Of a DNA stretch of 64,000 nt, positions 27,301 to 36,671 are shown in pieces. A program made the position numbers and the translations under genes. Within the stretch, counting starts at the first letter, position 1. Every line of letters begins with the position of its first letter. The DNA lies in the NCBI RefSeq assembly GCF_959029255.1, contig NZ_CAUFUE010000023.1, forward strand, positions 26,592-90,591. Reading direction: 5' to 3'. Under the pieces are notes generated by a model. That model had not been told where the DNA came from. It ran no database searches and saw only the letters and a list, made by a program, of their open reading frames with translations. Source of the DNA: an uncultured Bacteroides sp. (GTDB lineage: Bacteria > Bacteroidota > Bacteroidia > Bacteroidales > Bacteroidaceae).

Positions 27301-27530
27301 TGAAGTGCCGTGAAATAACATTGAGCTATAACTTCCCTAAATCATGGTTGAAGAATATTGTCAGCGCACTTACTGTCTCGTTTGTCGCCCGCAATCCGTT
27401 CATCGTATGGAAAAACATTCCTAATATTGATCCGGATTCCAATTACAATAATACCACCGGTATGGGACTTGAATATGGTTCGCTGCCTTCGCGCAAGAGC
27501 TATGGTTTCAATATAAACGTGAAATTCTAA
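24342..27530 (+). CDS. SusC-like TonB-dependent oligosaccharide transporter
   Basis: 1062 residues. N-terminal carboxypeptidase-regulatory-like domain (about 45-120), plug domain (LRGSTEMTGNNQPLYVIDG), SusC motif YGSRASHGVILITT, then the 22-strand barrel ending in Phe (FNINVKF). It imports oligosaccharides released by the GH16 enzyme through the outer membrane using TonB. It pairs with the SusD lipoprotein 41 bp downstream. Confidence 0.96.
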   Translation: MNVKKCKYALFCGTFSLFMTGGVPQMYAVVKPNISAVQQQSNKVTGKVSDAMGPIIGASVVEKGTGNGTITDVNGNFSLNVRPGAILLISYVGYKPKEVKVGKESLNITLEEDTKMLSEVVVTALGIKRERKALGYSVDEVKGEALTKAKETNVINSMAGRVPGLVVSQTAGGASGSTRVILRGSTEMTGNNQPLYVIDGVPLDNTNFGSAGTDGGFDLGDGISSINPDDIENMSVLKGPAASALYGSRASHGVILITTKRANKDKISVEYNGTLTLDTQLAKWNDVQQIYGMGSNGTYSYDAVSNTNKSWGPKADGSNMLKYFDGVERPFLIVPDNTSNFFRTGITATNSAIIGVNNGKTGVRFTYTDMRNKDIVPKTHMSRDIFNLRVNTSMGKVDLDFSTNYTREDVKNRPALGDSKSNIGKNLMTLATTYDQQWLKTYQDANGDYSNWNGMDPYNVNPYWDVYKNSNNSKKDLFRMNGKAVWNINKHLKLQGTVGAELNWFTFEDFKAPTTPGYEAGRLQNSNFRNRMYNFEVLALYNNSWGDFDFNATLGGNVYKVNNQTTIITAQDMKIKDVVALMSFNEISVTPNSYRKQINSVYGAVNMGWKHILYLDATLRGDQSSTLPTGNNVYIYPSFSGSFVFSELLKLGNAMPYGKLRMSWAQVGSDTDPYQLGLVYTKSKYAYPGYTIGYIDNTTIPNKDLKPTKTNSMEFGLELKFLNNRMGLDFTYYSQTSKNQIMGMANSWTTGYQYRLINAGEIENKGIEIALNTRPIQIKDFSWDLNLNFSKNNNKVKRLVDDMDMFELEKASWLDVQVAAKVGENFGSIVGPDFERNANGDILIDSQTGLPKYDKSNHVLGNASWDWTGGVFTNFTYKNLSLAAVFDVKVGADLYSMSARAAYESGKSKETLAGRDAWYKSEEQRQAAGIAKGSANWKPTGGFIAPGVIDNGDGSYRPNDIIINPEDYWMSVCRNAPSMFIYDNSYVKCREITLSYNFPKSWLKNIVSALTVSFVARNPFIVWKNIPNIDPDSNYNNTTGMGLEYGSLPSRKSYGFNINVKF

Positions 27531-27571
27531 GAATATTTCATCATTAATTTACTTATAATAGAAAATATACA

Positions 27572-29251
27572 ATGAGACATTATAAATCATATCTCACAAT
27601 GATAATGGTGGCATGTAGCCTGTTTCTCGCTTCATGTAGCGATGAATATATGGAGAACATGAATACCGATCCTTCAAAGGCCGCTACCATTGACCCCAAT
27701 GCACAGCTCACCACGGCACAGTTGCAGACCTACGGAGACCTTGGTATGGTAGAAATATACCGCAATTACCATTATGCGTTCACCCAGCAACTCATGGGAT
27801 GTTGGAATACAACTAACTACGGTGGACGGCATACATTGGACAATAATGAAATGAGCCGTATCTGGACGTCATTTTATACCCAGTCTGTGAAGAATGTTAC
27901 AGATGCCCAATATCGTACAGCCGGAAATCCCGAGAAAGTTAATATAAACTCTATACTGCGTATCTATCGGGTCTACTTGATGTCTATCATAACCGACATA
28001 TATGGTGATGTTCCTTACACTGAAGCCGGTTTGGGCTTTTTGGACGGAAAGTATACTCCGGGCTATGACAAACAAGAAGACATTTATAACGACTTTTTCC
28101 GTGAATTGGAAGATGCTTCCGGTAAATTGGATGCGACCAAGGATAAAGTGACGGGTGATGTTATTTACAATGGAGATTTAACCAAGTGGAAAAAATTGGC
28201 TAACTCCCTTCGTCTTCGTTTTGCTATGAGAATTTCCAATGTAAGTCCTGAAGAAGCTAAGGCGGAATTTGAAAATGCGATGATTGCCGATGGTGGAATT
28301 ATAGATAATGCCGCAAGTGATGCGCTTATCAAGTATATCACGATATCATTCAGTTTTGGACAGGAAGCTTACTCTGATTATCGTGGTAACTCTATATCAC
28401 AATTGCTTTTTGGAAATGACCCGAGCAACAATCCCAGCTATATTTGCTCAACTTTGTTCAATCAACTATACAATACCGGTGACCCTCGTACTTTCAGGAT
28501 TGCCCGTTGTTACTACGATGGTTTGATGAGTGCCACTAGTCCTGACAACCGTATTGACTTGACCGATGAAATGCTTGAAAAGGGGATTGAGTTCAAACCA
28601 CGTGATCCGGGAGCTTATTCCTGGGAACCATGGCCGTCGGGCTATGATAGCGATATCTGTAAAGCGTTGGCTGTCAACAATCCTTCTGTTAAGGTGACGA
28701 TGGACCGTGAAGTAGAACCGAAACTTGCCAATAACTTTCTGAAGAGTGATAATCCCGGTGTAGTGATGACTTCTGCCGAGGTGAAATTCTTGATGGCGGA
28801 AGCGGCTTTAAAAGGTTGGAATGTAGGCGATGCTTTGGTGGAAGACCTTTATAAAGATGGTGTGCGGGCAGCAATGGATTTCCTGGCGGACAACTATGGC
28901 TGCAAGGCAGTTACTGATGACGAATTTAACGCATTCATTCAGGACAAGGGAATGATAGGGCACACCAACGAACAAAAACTGGAAGCCATCAATACACAAG
29001 CTTGGATATTGCATTTTTCAAATCCCAACGAATGCTGGGCAAATGCGCGCCGTTCCGGTTATCCCAAATTGAAGTCACCGGAAGAATATGGTTTCGGACA
29101 GTTCCTTACGGGAGGTATTGAAATTCCTGTGCGTCTCTGCTACCCGGTTCTGGAATCTTCTTATAATAAGAAGAGTTACGATGAGGCTCTTGGGCGTATG
29201 GGAGGAACCGATGATTGGCATACTCATGTATGGTGGGATGCTGAAAATTAA
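27572..29251 (+). CDS. SusD-like surface glycan-binding lipoprotein
   Basis: 559 residues. Lipobox FLASC near residue 22, followed by acidic SDEY, the usual surface-export signal. The SusD/RagB helical fold is seen in DIYGDVPYTEA and the C-terminal WILHFSNPNECWANARR. It forms the lid over SusC and captures glycan. Length and order match SGBP-A of the mixed-linkage glucan locus. Confidence 0.95.
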   Translation: MRHYKSYLTMIMVACSLFLASCSDEYMENMNTDPSKAATIDPNAQLTTAQLQTYGDLGMVEIYRNYHYAFTQQLMGCWNTTNYGGRHTLDNNEMSRIWTSFYTQSVKNVTDAQYRTAGNPEKVNINSILRIYRVYLMSIITDIYGDVPYTEAGLGFLDGKYTPGYDKQEDIYNDFFRELEDASGKLDATKDKVTGDVIYNGDLTKWKKLANSLRLRFAMRISNVSPEEAKAEFENAMIADGGIIDNAASDALIKYITISFSFGQEAYSDYRGNSISQLLFGNDPSNNPSYICSTLFNQLYNTGDPRTFRIARCYYDGLMSATSPDNRIDLTDEMLEKGIEFKPRDPGAYSWEPWPSGYDSDICKALAVNNPSVKVTMDREVEPKLANNFLKSDNPGVVMTSAEVKFLMAEAALKGWNVGDALVEDLYKDGVRAAMDFLADNYGCKAVTDDEFNAFIQDKGMIGHTNEQKLEAINTQAWILHFSNPNECWANARRSGYPKLKSPEEYGFGQFLTGGIEIPVRLCYPVLESSYNKKSYDEALGRMGGTDDWHTHVWWDAEN

Positions 29252-29284
29252 TAAATACTGACAAGTAAATTAATAGACATCAAT

Positions 29285-30550
29285 ATGAAAAATATCTATA
29301 TTATACTATCTGCCATGCTGGCTTTGAGTTCTATATTCACAGCATGCACCAGCGATGAAGACCCGTTCTCAACGGCAACGGCCGATGACGAGCCACGTAT
29401 TCTTGACCCCACTTTCCCGGATAGGACAAACGGAAACCTGGCTACATTTGCCAATATCAACCGTGATGCCAATCTGTCCATAAAACTTACGGTTACTCCG
29501 GCCGACTACACAACGGTGACATGGTTTATCGATGGCAATGAAGTAAAAACGGGTACGGAGTCTGACAAAGAGCTCAACATCAGCCTTAAGGCCGGTACAT
29601 ATAATCTGAAAATGGAGGTTGCTACCGTAAATGGGAAGACTACTTCCCGTGAGGGGATTGTCCAGGTAAACCCGTTGCCCGATGACCCATGGGCCACTAA
29701 AGTAGCTTTTGAACGTGTTGTGGCTCCGGGGACAAAGGCGCGATTCTATGGAAATAATCTGGGTAAAGTGACAAATGTCGTCATAGATGGAAGAAATGCA
29801 ACTGATGTGCTGTACGTCGAGTCGGAAGAGGACAAATATCTGGAATATTCCGTTCCGGAAGACATGGCCGAAGGTGATTTTCGTGCCGTTTTCCAAGATG
29901 CTGAAGGTAATGAATATGGTGCAGACGTGGTGAAAGTTACCAAATCCTCTCTCATCACTTCAGGAGCCGATCGCGCCACTTCTAACGTTGCCTGGACAAT
30001 CAATGGCATTAATCTTGATGCTATCGCTTCCTTAACAATCGGAAACCAGACTGTATCTGAATTTATTAACCAATCTGCCACGGAGATTACATTGACTTGT
30101 CCTGAGTTGGCGGATGGAGAATATTCAATGACCGGTACAGACAGAAATGGCGGAAGTGTGTTGTTCTTTGCCGGAAATGCTACCGTTGCCCAGCAGACTG
30201 TTACTATCTCCACGGAACAGACCCTTTGGGCAGGACACCATTATGTTTCGTGGGATATGAAGGACGGTGATCCCAACAAGACTTTTAACTTAATTCCTAA
30301 GGATGTATTTGCCGATATTAAAGCGGGTTCTACGTTGCGTGTTACTTATTCAATAGAGCCCTCGGCAGAATATCATAAGATGCAGCTTGCTACAGGTTGG
30401 TGGACCGGTCTGGCCGATACAATAGAATTTTCTGAAGGTGGTGTGTACGAGTTGGCACTTACCCAGGAGATGCTGGATAAGATTCAGGCGGAAGACGGAT
30501 TCCTTTGTGTGGGACATGGATACTATGTTGATTTAGTAACCTTGAAGTGA
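29285..30550 (+). CDS. Surface glycan-binding protein with IPT/TIG domains (SusE-position)
   Basis: 421 residues. Lipobox FTAC near residue 21 with an acidic SDED surface signal. Beta-rich domains follow: a PKD/Ig-like domain (about 40-130), two IPT/TIG-like domains (about 140-300; motifs GNNLGKVTNVVIDG and GINLDAIASLTIG), and a C-terminal glycan-binding domain with aromatic residues (LWAGHHYVSWD, GWWTGLAD). It fits SGBP-B of the glucan locus, which extends from the membrane and binds substrate without a catalytic role. Confidence 0.88.
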   Translation: MKNIYIILSAMLALSSIFTACTSDEDPFSTATADDEPRILDPTFPDRTNGNLATFANINRDANLSIKLTVTPADYTTVTWFIDGNEVKTGTESDKELNISLKAGTYNLKMEVATVNGKTTSREGIVQVNPLPDDPWATKVAFERVVAPGTKARFYGNNLGKVTNVVIDGRNATDVLYVESEEDKYLEYSVPEDMAEGDFRAVFQDAEGNEYGADVVKVTKSSLITSGADRATSNVAWTINGINLDAIASLTIGNQTVSEFINQSATEITLTCPELADGEYSMTGTDRNGGSVLFFAGNATVAQQTVTISTEQTLWAGHHYVSWDMKDGDPNKTFNLIPKDVFADIKAGSTLRVTYSIEPSAEYHKMQLATGWWTGLADTIEFSEGGVYELALTQEMLDKIQAEDGFLCVGHGYYVDLVTLK

Positions 30551-30572
30551 TATAATTGCAAAATAATACATT

Positions 30573-32912
30573 ATGAAACTGGAAAAGATTTTACTGATTT
30601 CAACATTGATTATAACGGCTGCCTGCTCTAAGCAGGCAGCCCCTTCCGCCATCCCTCAAGATGCTCGGATAGAACAACAAGTTGAGGAACTTATCTCGAA
30701 AATGACGCTTGATGAGAAGGTGGGACAAATGACTGAACTTGCTATTGATGTACTGGGGGATTTCGTTGACGAAGAATTCCAACTTGATGACGCCAAGCTC
30801 CACAAAGCTATTGCCGAATTCAAGGTAGGCTCTTTTCTCAACGCTCCCGGGCCGGTGGCTCAGAATAGGGAAAAATGGAATGAGATTATAAGCCGGATAC
30901 AGGAAATGTCCATGAGAGAAATTGGTATTCCCTGTATTTACGGATTGGACCAGAACCATGGTACTACCTATACTCTTGACGGCACTCTTTTTCCACAGAA
31001 TATCAATATTGCCGCTTCGTTTAACCCGGACTTGGCATACGAGTCGGCAAGCGTCACTGCTTATGAGACGCGTGCCAGCAATTGCCCGTGGACATATTCG
31101 CCCACGGTAGATATGGCACGTGATCCGCGTTGGTCTCGTGTATGGGAAAATTTTGGAGAAGATTGCTTGGTGAATGCCGTTATGGGCAGCGTTGCCGTTC
31201 GCGGTTTTCAGGGAGATGACCCTAACCATATTCCGGCTGACCGCATTGCCACATCGGTGAAGCATTATATGGGCTATAGCCAGGCGCGTACCGGAAAAGA
31301 CCGTACTCCGGCTTATATACCGGTCTCCGAATTGCGTGAGAAATGTTTTGCACCCTTCAAGGCTTGTGTAGAGGCAGGTGCTTTGACCATTATGGCGAAT
31401 AGCGGTTCCATCAATGGAGTGCCTGTACACGCCAACCATGAATTGCTTACCAAGTGGTTGAAAGAAGACTTAAATTGGGATGGCATGCTGATAACCGATT
31501 GGGCCGATATCAATAATCTTTATACCCGCGAACGCATTGCGGCAGATAAGAAAGATGCCATACGCATGGCAATCAATGCAGGTATAGACATGGCAATGGA
31601 ACCTTATGATCTCAATTATTGTACACTTTTGAAAGAATTAGTGCAAGAAAAGGAAATCCCCATGAGCCGCATTGATGATGCCGTGCGCAGAGTGCTCCGG
31701 CTTAAATTCCGTTTGGGATTGTTTGAACACCCTAATACTTCGTCAGAAGAATATCCTCTTTTCGGTAGCAAGGAACATGCTCAACTGGCACTCCATGCAG
31801 CCGAAGAATCGGAGGTCCTATTGAAGAATAAGGATGGAATATTGCCATTAGCCCAGGGTAGGAAAATTCTTGTAACCGGTCCTAACGCTAATTCCATGCG
31901 TTGCCTGAATGGTGGTTGGAGTTATTCATGGCAAGGGCATTTAACTGACAGGTTTGCCGGTAAATACAACACTATTTACGAAGCTTTATGCAATAAGTTT
32001 GGTGCCGGTAATGTTCGTTTGGAACAAGGTGTGACTTATAAGCCTGAAGAAGGTTATGCCGAAGAAAATGAGCCGGAAATAGAGAAAGCGGTTGCCGCTG
32101 CCCGTAATGCGGAGGTCATCATAGCCTGTATTGGTGAGAACTCTTACTGTGAGACGCCCGGAAACTTATCCGACCTTGCCATTTCTGCCAATCAGCGCAA
32201 ACTTGTAAAAGCATTGGCTGCTACAGGAAAACCCATAGTCTTGATACTTAATGAAGGACGTCCCCGCATCATCAATGATATTGAACCATTGGCAAGTGCC
32301 ATTATTAATATCCTGTTGCCGGGTAATTACGGTGCTGATGCGTTGGCGAATATTCTGGCCGGAGACGTGAATCCCAGTGCCAAGATGCCTTATACATACC
32401 CTCGTAACCAAGCGGAACTCACCACGTATGATTATAGGGTGAGTGAAGAAATGGACAAGATGGAAGGGGCTTACGACTATGATGCGGTTATTTCTGTTCA
32501 ATGGCCATTCGGATATGGGCTAAGCTATACTACTTTTGAATATAGTAATTTTCAGACCGATGCGGTTTCGTTTACGGCCGGAGATGAATTACATTTCTCT
32601 GTGGATGTAACCAACAGCGGTAAGCGTGCCGGAAAAGAAGTTGTTATGCTGTTCAGTAGCGATTTGGTGGCTTCACTTACTCCGGAAAACCGCAGGCTGC
32701 GGGCTTTCAAGAAGGTGGAGTTACAGCCGGGCGAAACTCAAACTGTCATGTTATCCATTAAAGGTAGTGATTTGGCCTTTGTCAATGCTGATGGAAAGTG
32801 GGTACTGGAACAGGGGGATTTCCGTATGCAGAGCGGAAACCAAACTTTAAATATAACTTGCCAACAAACCCATAAATGGGAGACGGCAAATAAGATAGGT
32901 GACCATTTCTAG
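30573..32912 (+). CDS. GH3 beta-glucosidase, lipoprotein
   Basis: 779 residues, lipobox TAAC (Cys19). The GH3 TIM barrel has KHYMGYSQARTG and the nucleophile Asp309 in LITDWADI, then the alpha/beta sandwich and a C-terminal fibronectin-III-like domain. It removes glucose from the non-reducing end of imported oligosaccharides, in the periplasm. Last gene of the locus, 22 bp after the SGBP. Beyond it lies an 84-bp hairpin and a convergent porin gene. Confidence 0.95.
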   Translation: MKLEKILLISTLIITAACSKQAAPSAIPQDARIEQQVEELISKMTLDEKVGQMTELAIDVLGDFVDEEFQLDDAKLHKAIAEFKVGSFLNAPGPVAQNREKWNEIISRIQEMSMREIGIPCIYGLDQNHGTTYTLDGTLFPQNINIAASFNPDLAYESASVTAYETRASNCPWTYSPTVDMARDPRWSRVWENFGEDCLVNAVMGSVAVRGFQGDDPNHIPADRIATSVKHYMGYSQARTGKDRTPAYIPVSELREKCFAPFKACVEAGALTIMANSGSINGVPVHANHELLTKWLKEDLNWDGMLITDWADINNLYTRERIAADKKDAIRMAINAGIDMAMEPYDLNYCTLLKELVQEKEIPMSRIDDAVRRVLRLKFRLGLFEHPNTSSEEYPLFGSKEHAQLALHAAEESEVLLKNKDGILPLAQGRKILVTGPNANSMRCLNGGWSYSWQGHLTDRFAGKYNTIYEALCNKFGAGNVRLEQGVTYKPEEGYAEENEPEIEKAVAAARNAEVIIACIGENSYCETPGNLSDLAISANQRKLVKALAATGKPIVLILNEGRPRIINDIEPLASAIINILLPGNYGADALANILAGDVNPSAKMPYTYPRNQAELTTYDYRVSEEMDKMEGAYDYDAVISVQWPFGYGLSYTTFEYSNFQTDAVSFTAGDELHFSVDVTNSGKRAGKEVVMLFSSDLVASLTPENRRLRAFKKVELQPGETQTVMLSIKGSDLAFVNADGKWVLEQGDFRMQSGNQTLNITCQQTHKWETANKIGDHF

Positions 32913-32930
32913 TATAAGTCAACTGGTTTT

Positions 32931-33014
32931 GTGCCAATGAGGTGGCACGATAGTGCCTCTTCATTGGCAAGGCAGTGCCAATAAAGAGGCAAAGTTGTGC
33001 CACCTTATTGGCAC
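32931..33014. repeat. 84-bp nested hairpin between convergent genes
   Basis: Outer arms 32931-32948 and 32997-33014 pair in 17 of 18 positions; inner arms 32954-32969 and 32976-32991 pair in 15 of 16; the loop is 6 nt. Each arm is also a near-palindrome (GTGCCA...TGGCAC, TGCC...GGCA). It lies between GH3 (+) and the porin (-) and can serve as a terminator in both directions, though without T-runs. Confidence 0.85.
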
Positions 33015-33049
33015 TATCCCGGTAAATATCATTCACGTTGGGTAAATAC

Positions 33050-34237
33050 CTAAAACATAGGCAACTGGTATATAAATCCTACAGATACCCTGTTGGTTGA
33101 GTAATTCTCTTGTCCCAAAGCTTTGGCGCGGGCAGTAAAATCGTATGAACGTCCTACGTATGTCAGGAAGAAATGCAGGTTGGTTTCCATCGGATAGAAC
33201 TCTACACCGGCGAGATAACCCCATGATGTACTGTATTTCCCTTTCTCCAAATCCCCATGCTTCTTGGTGAGAGAGGCTGTTTCGTACATACCTTTCACAA
33301 AGACATTCCATTTAGGTAAAAAACGATAGTTTAGCTTGGTTACCCATGACATATAACCGGCATCGGCCGCATTGTGGCCATCCATTTTACCTGTAATTCC
33401 TGTGATGATTCCTTTGCGGTCTATGCCTTCTTTGGAATACATGAAATCGAGGAACATGTTGAACTTGTTCAGATTCAGTTCATTACCCAACGCATAGTAA
33501 TAGAGGTACTTATCTTTTGCCTCGTTCATGACGGAAGCGGACCAGCGGGTTTTGAACACATCATTAAAGTTACCATTCCAGTTCAATGTATAAACAAGCG
33601 GCAATTTACCTGATTCCAGTTGGGGAGTTTCACCTTCTACGGGTTCAACGCCGTATGTACTGTCAAAAGAACCGTTGCGGCTATCCAGAATTTGTAAGTT
33701 CAGCTGTTGGCTGGGAGTAATATCATAACCTATATTCAAACCGGTCATAAAGTTACTCATATTCTCAATCATGTCGCTATACTCATATATGTCGATAGGG
33801 TTTAAGTCGAACTCAATACCACCGTAAGCAGCGCATTGTTTACCGGCAAAGAGAGAGAACCCCTTACCTAATTTTATACCGATGGCCGCGTAGTCAATGG
33901 AAGTAGGAATGTTGTCTATATTTCCGCTACCGTCATTCGACCGGTTCAGGCGTTGCCTGTACCGGTACGAGAGCCAACTGTTGATATTGCCTTTCGCCTC
34001 GATGCGAAGCTGTCTCATTTTGAAAGCTCCTTGTTGAAAACCGTCACGGAAGTTGGCATCGAAGCTTCCCTGCATATTGAGGAATAAGTTAAACTTATCC
34101 TGCTTCTTCTTCACATTGGTGAGCTCTTCAAACAGAGTTTTATTCCCAAGGAACTTCTCACTTTTCTCCGTATCCTGAGCGTACATTCCCTGTATGCAGC
34201 CTGCTATCAGGAGTATAAATGCTAGTTTCTTCATCAT
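33050..34237 (-). CDS. Porin, phosphate-selective OprO/OprP-like family
   Basis: 395 residues. Signal peptide to about 20 (GMYAQ), a short coiled segment, then a beta-barrel ending in Phe (YQLPMF). The motif GSFDANFRDGFQQGAFKMRQLRIEAKG is characteristic of Bacteroidota members of this family. Last gene of dcuB-ansB-porin, 15 bp after ansB, so the natural cargo is probably an anion of this pathway such as aspartate, asparagine or a dicarboxylate; this is inference. Confidence 0.8.
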   Translation of the reverse strand: MMKKLAFILLIAGCIQGMYAQDTEKSEKFLGNKTLFEELTNVKKKQDKFNLFLNMQGSFDANFRDGFQQGAFKMRQLRIEAKGNINSWLSYRYRQRLNRSNDGSGNIDNIPTSIDYAAIGIKLGKGFSLFAGKQCAAYGGIEFDLNPIDIYEYSDMIENMSNFMTGLNIGYDITPSQQLNLQILDSRNGSFDSTYGVEPVEGETPQLESGKLPLVYTLNWNGNFNDVFKTRWSASVMNEAKDKYLYYYALGNELNLNKFNMFLDFMYSKEGIDRKGIITGITGKMDGHNAADAGYMSWVTKLNYRFLPKWNVFVKGMYETASLTKKHGDLEKGKYSTSWGYLAGVEFYPMETNLHFFLTYVGRSYDFTARAKALGQENYSTNRVSVGFIYQLPMF

Positions 34238-34252
34238 TTCCAGGTATCGATT

Positions 34253-35314
34253 TTAGTATTCATTGAAATATTCCTGAATCTGTTTCCAATCATTGGTCTT
34301 AGTCAATGCAAGCATCAACAGTACGCGTGATTTCTGTGGATTAAGTTCCTGGGATGCTACGAACTGATATTTTACATCGTCTACTTCAGCATCAAGGGAA
34401 GTCGGACCAGTCGGTACCCTTGACGAGCGGACAACGAGGATACCTTTCTTGCGTGCATCCATCAAAACCGGGAATATATTCTTATGAATGTTTCCATTAC
34501 CTACTCCTGCATGGATGATGCCTTTGTAACCGTTGCTCAGCATAGGGGTAACCATATCAGGCTCGATATTTGAATAGCTATAAACGATTCCTACTTTGGG
34601 GAGTGAGTTTAAGTTGGTTACGTCGAATACAGATTGTGTGGTATGCTTCTTCACTGACGACATGTTGTATGTCACCTTACCGTTCAATACATATCCGAGC
34701 GCGCCTGCATTGGGAGCTTGGAATGTTTGTACATCAACAGTATTCATCTTCAATACGCTTGTAGCACCAAGCACACTTCCGTTCATGGCTACTAAAACGC
34801 CTTTACCTTTTGATTCTTTTGCTCCTGCCACAACAACGGCATTGTATAAGTTAAGAGGTCCGTCGGCACTAAGGGCTGTAGAAGGACGCATAGCTCCAAC
34901 CAGAACTACCGGCTTGTCACTCTTAACCGTCAGGTTAAGGAAATAAGCGGTTTCTTCCATAGTGTCGGTTCCGTGGGTAATAACGATACCATCGATATCC
35001 GAACGTTTCAAAAGTTGGTTTATCTTTTTTGCAAGAATCAGCCATACCTCGTCGTTCATGTCTTGTGAGCCGATTTTAACGATTTGCTCACCCGTCACGT
35101 TAGCAATGTTTTTTATTTCAGGTACGGCATCGAGCAGGGTTCCGATAGCTACCTGGCCTGCAGTGTAGTTAGTTGCTGTTGCAGATGCTCCTGTTCCGGC
35201 AATTGTCCCTCCGGTTGCAAGGATATGGATGTTAGGTTTCTGCTGTGCAAAAACCATCGCTACAGAAAACAGTAGCATTGCAGCTACCATACTAAGTCTT
35301 TTTAATTTTTTCAT
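34253..35314 (-). CDS. ansB: Periplasmic L-asparaginase, type II
   Basis: 353 residues with a signal peptide (to about 23, MVFAQQ). Catalytic motifs ILATGGTIAGTG (first Thr) and THGTDTMEET (second Thr, Asp) are present. It hydrolyses asparagine to aspartate and ammonia in the periplasm. It sits 46 bp after dcuB, so product and transporter are made together. Confidence 0.95.
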   Translation of the reverse strand: MKKLKRLSMVAAMLLFSVAMVFAQQKPNIHILATGGTIAGTGASATATNYTAGQVAIGTLLDAVPEIKNIANVTGEQIVKIGSQDMNDEVWLILAKKINQLLKRSDIDGIVITHGTDTMEETAYFLNLTVKSDKPVVLVGAMRPSTALSADGPLNLYNAVVVAGAKESKGKGVLVAMNGSVLGATSVLKMNTVDVQTFQAPNAGALGYVLNGKVTYNMSSVKKHTTQSVFDVTNLNSLPKVGIVYSYSNIEPDMVTPMLSNGYKGIIHAGVGNGNIHKNIFPVLMDARKKGILVVRSSRVPTGPTSLDAEVDDVKYQFVASQELNPQKSRVLLMLALTKTNDWKQIQEYFNEY

Positions 35315-35360
35315 AACTTAATTCATTGTTTAAATTAAAAAATAGGTTGAAGTATATCTA

Positions 35361-36671
35361 TCAGAATATTTGTATGAACAACAGTCCCAGCACTATGGCG
35401 ACCACCGTAGCAACCATGCCCGGCATCATGAAGGAATGGTTCAGTACGTATTTACCGATTCGGGTTGTACCTGTGCGGTCAAAGTTGATGGCAGCTACTA
35501 CAGTAGGGTAGTTGGGGATGAAGAAATATCCGTTTACTGCCGGGAACATGGCTATCAGCATATATGGTGATATGCCCAAAGCAATGCCTAGCGGTAACAA
35601 CGCGCGCACTGTAGCCGCTTGGCTGTAAAGCAGGATAGACATTACAAACAACGCAACCCCGAATAACCAGGGCATCTGCCGTACAATACCTTCGATAGAT
35701 TCGGTAAGTTGGGTCATATTGCCATTCAAAAACGTGTCACCCATCCAGGCAATACCGAAAATAGCGATGACAGCCTGCATTCCGGCGGGAAAGACTGAAC
35801 CTTGTGTTGCCTTGATCCCATCGGTCCTGGTGACCAATAATATGATGGCTGCTGCCGAGAGCATGATAATTTCTATAATGGAAGACATGCCCAGAGTAAC
35901 TGCTTCTCCGTCAATCAGGAAAGTGGGGCGCATGTCTTCGAGCGAACCGAAAAGAACGATGAAGACGGTGGCAAGAATGAATATAAGTACTGATAACATG
36001 GCATGACGCTTGTTTTTCACATCGTCAATCTTCACTTTCTTGCCGTCGAAATATCCCTCTGCCAGGCGTTTCTGATATTCAGGATCATCTGCCAATTCTT
36101 TGCCTACCCGCATGGAGCACAATGCGCCTACCAGCACACCGAGGATGGTTGCCGGGATAGTGATTTTCAATATGTCGAACAGGGTGATGTCGAATCCGGC
36201 AAGTAAACCGAGTAGTGCAACCGTAGCTGCCGAAATGGGGCTTGCCGTAATGGCTTGCTGCGAAGCGATAACCGCAATGCCCAATGGGCGCTCGGGACGA
36301 ATCTTTGTTTCTGTTGCCACTTCGGCAATCACCGGAAGAACGGAATAAGCGACATGTCCTGTTCCGGCGACAAAGGTAAACAAGTAAGTTACGATAGGGC
36401 TGAGGATAGTGACATGGGATGGATTCTTACGTAGCAACTTTTCGGCTAACTTCACCATATAGTCAAGACCTCCGGCGGCCTGCATACAGGAAGCTGCAGA
36501 AATAACAGCGGCAATCATTAGCATCACATCAATTGGCGGTGCGGTGGGTTGCAGGCCGAATACAAAGGTAAGTATACCCAAACCTACGCCTCCCATCACT
36601 CCAAGGCCTATACCTCCCAAACGTGCACCAATGATAATGGCTGTTAGAACGAATAGTAATTGTAATATCAT
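35361..36671 (-). CDS. dcuB: Anaerobic C4-dicarboxylate transporter
   Basis: 436 residues, about 10-12 membrane helices, DcuA/DcuB family (ATVALLGLLAGFD, GTGHVAYSVLP). It exchanges external aspartate, fumarate or malate for succinate. Next to ansB and divergent from aspA, it most likely imports aspartate and exports succinate. DcuA and DcuB cannot be separated by eye; the symbol reflects the common annotation. Confidence 0.9.
   Translation of the reverse strand: MILQLLFVLTAIIIGARLGGIGLGVMGGVGLGILTFVFGLQPTAPPIDVMLMIAAVISAASCMQAAGGLDYMVKLAEKLLRKNPSHVTILSPIVTYLFTFVAGTGHVAYSVLPVIAEVATETKIRPERPLGIAVIASQQAITASPISAATVALLGLLAGFDITLFDILKITIPATILGVLVGALCSMRVGKELADDPEYQKRLAEGYFDGKKVKIDDVKNKRHAMLSVLIFILATVFIVLFGSLEDMRPTFLIDGEAVTLGMSSIIEIIMLSAAAIILLVTRTDGIKATQGSVFPAGMQAVIAIFGIAWMGDTFLNGNMTQLTESIEGIVRQMPWLFGVALFVMSILLYSQAATVRALLPLGIALGISPYMLIAMFPAVNGYFFIPNYPTVVAAINFDRTGTTRIGKYVLNHSFMMPGMVATVVAIVLGLLFIQIF

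Noticed and set aside
30600..31439. 279-codon open frame opposite the GH3 gene
   Set aside because: Lies antisense within a clear GH3 coding region, has no recognisable domain, and its composition is that of a reverse complement.
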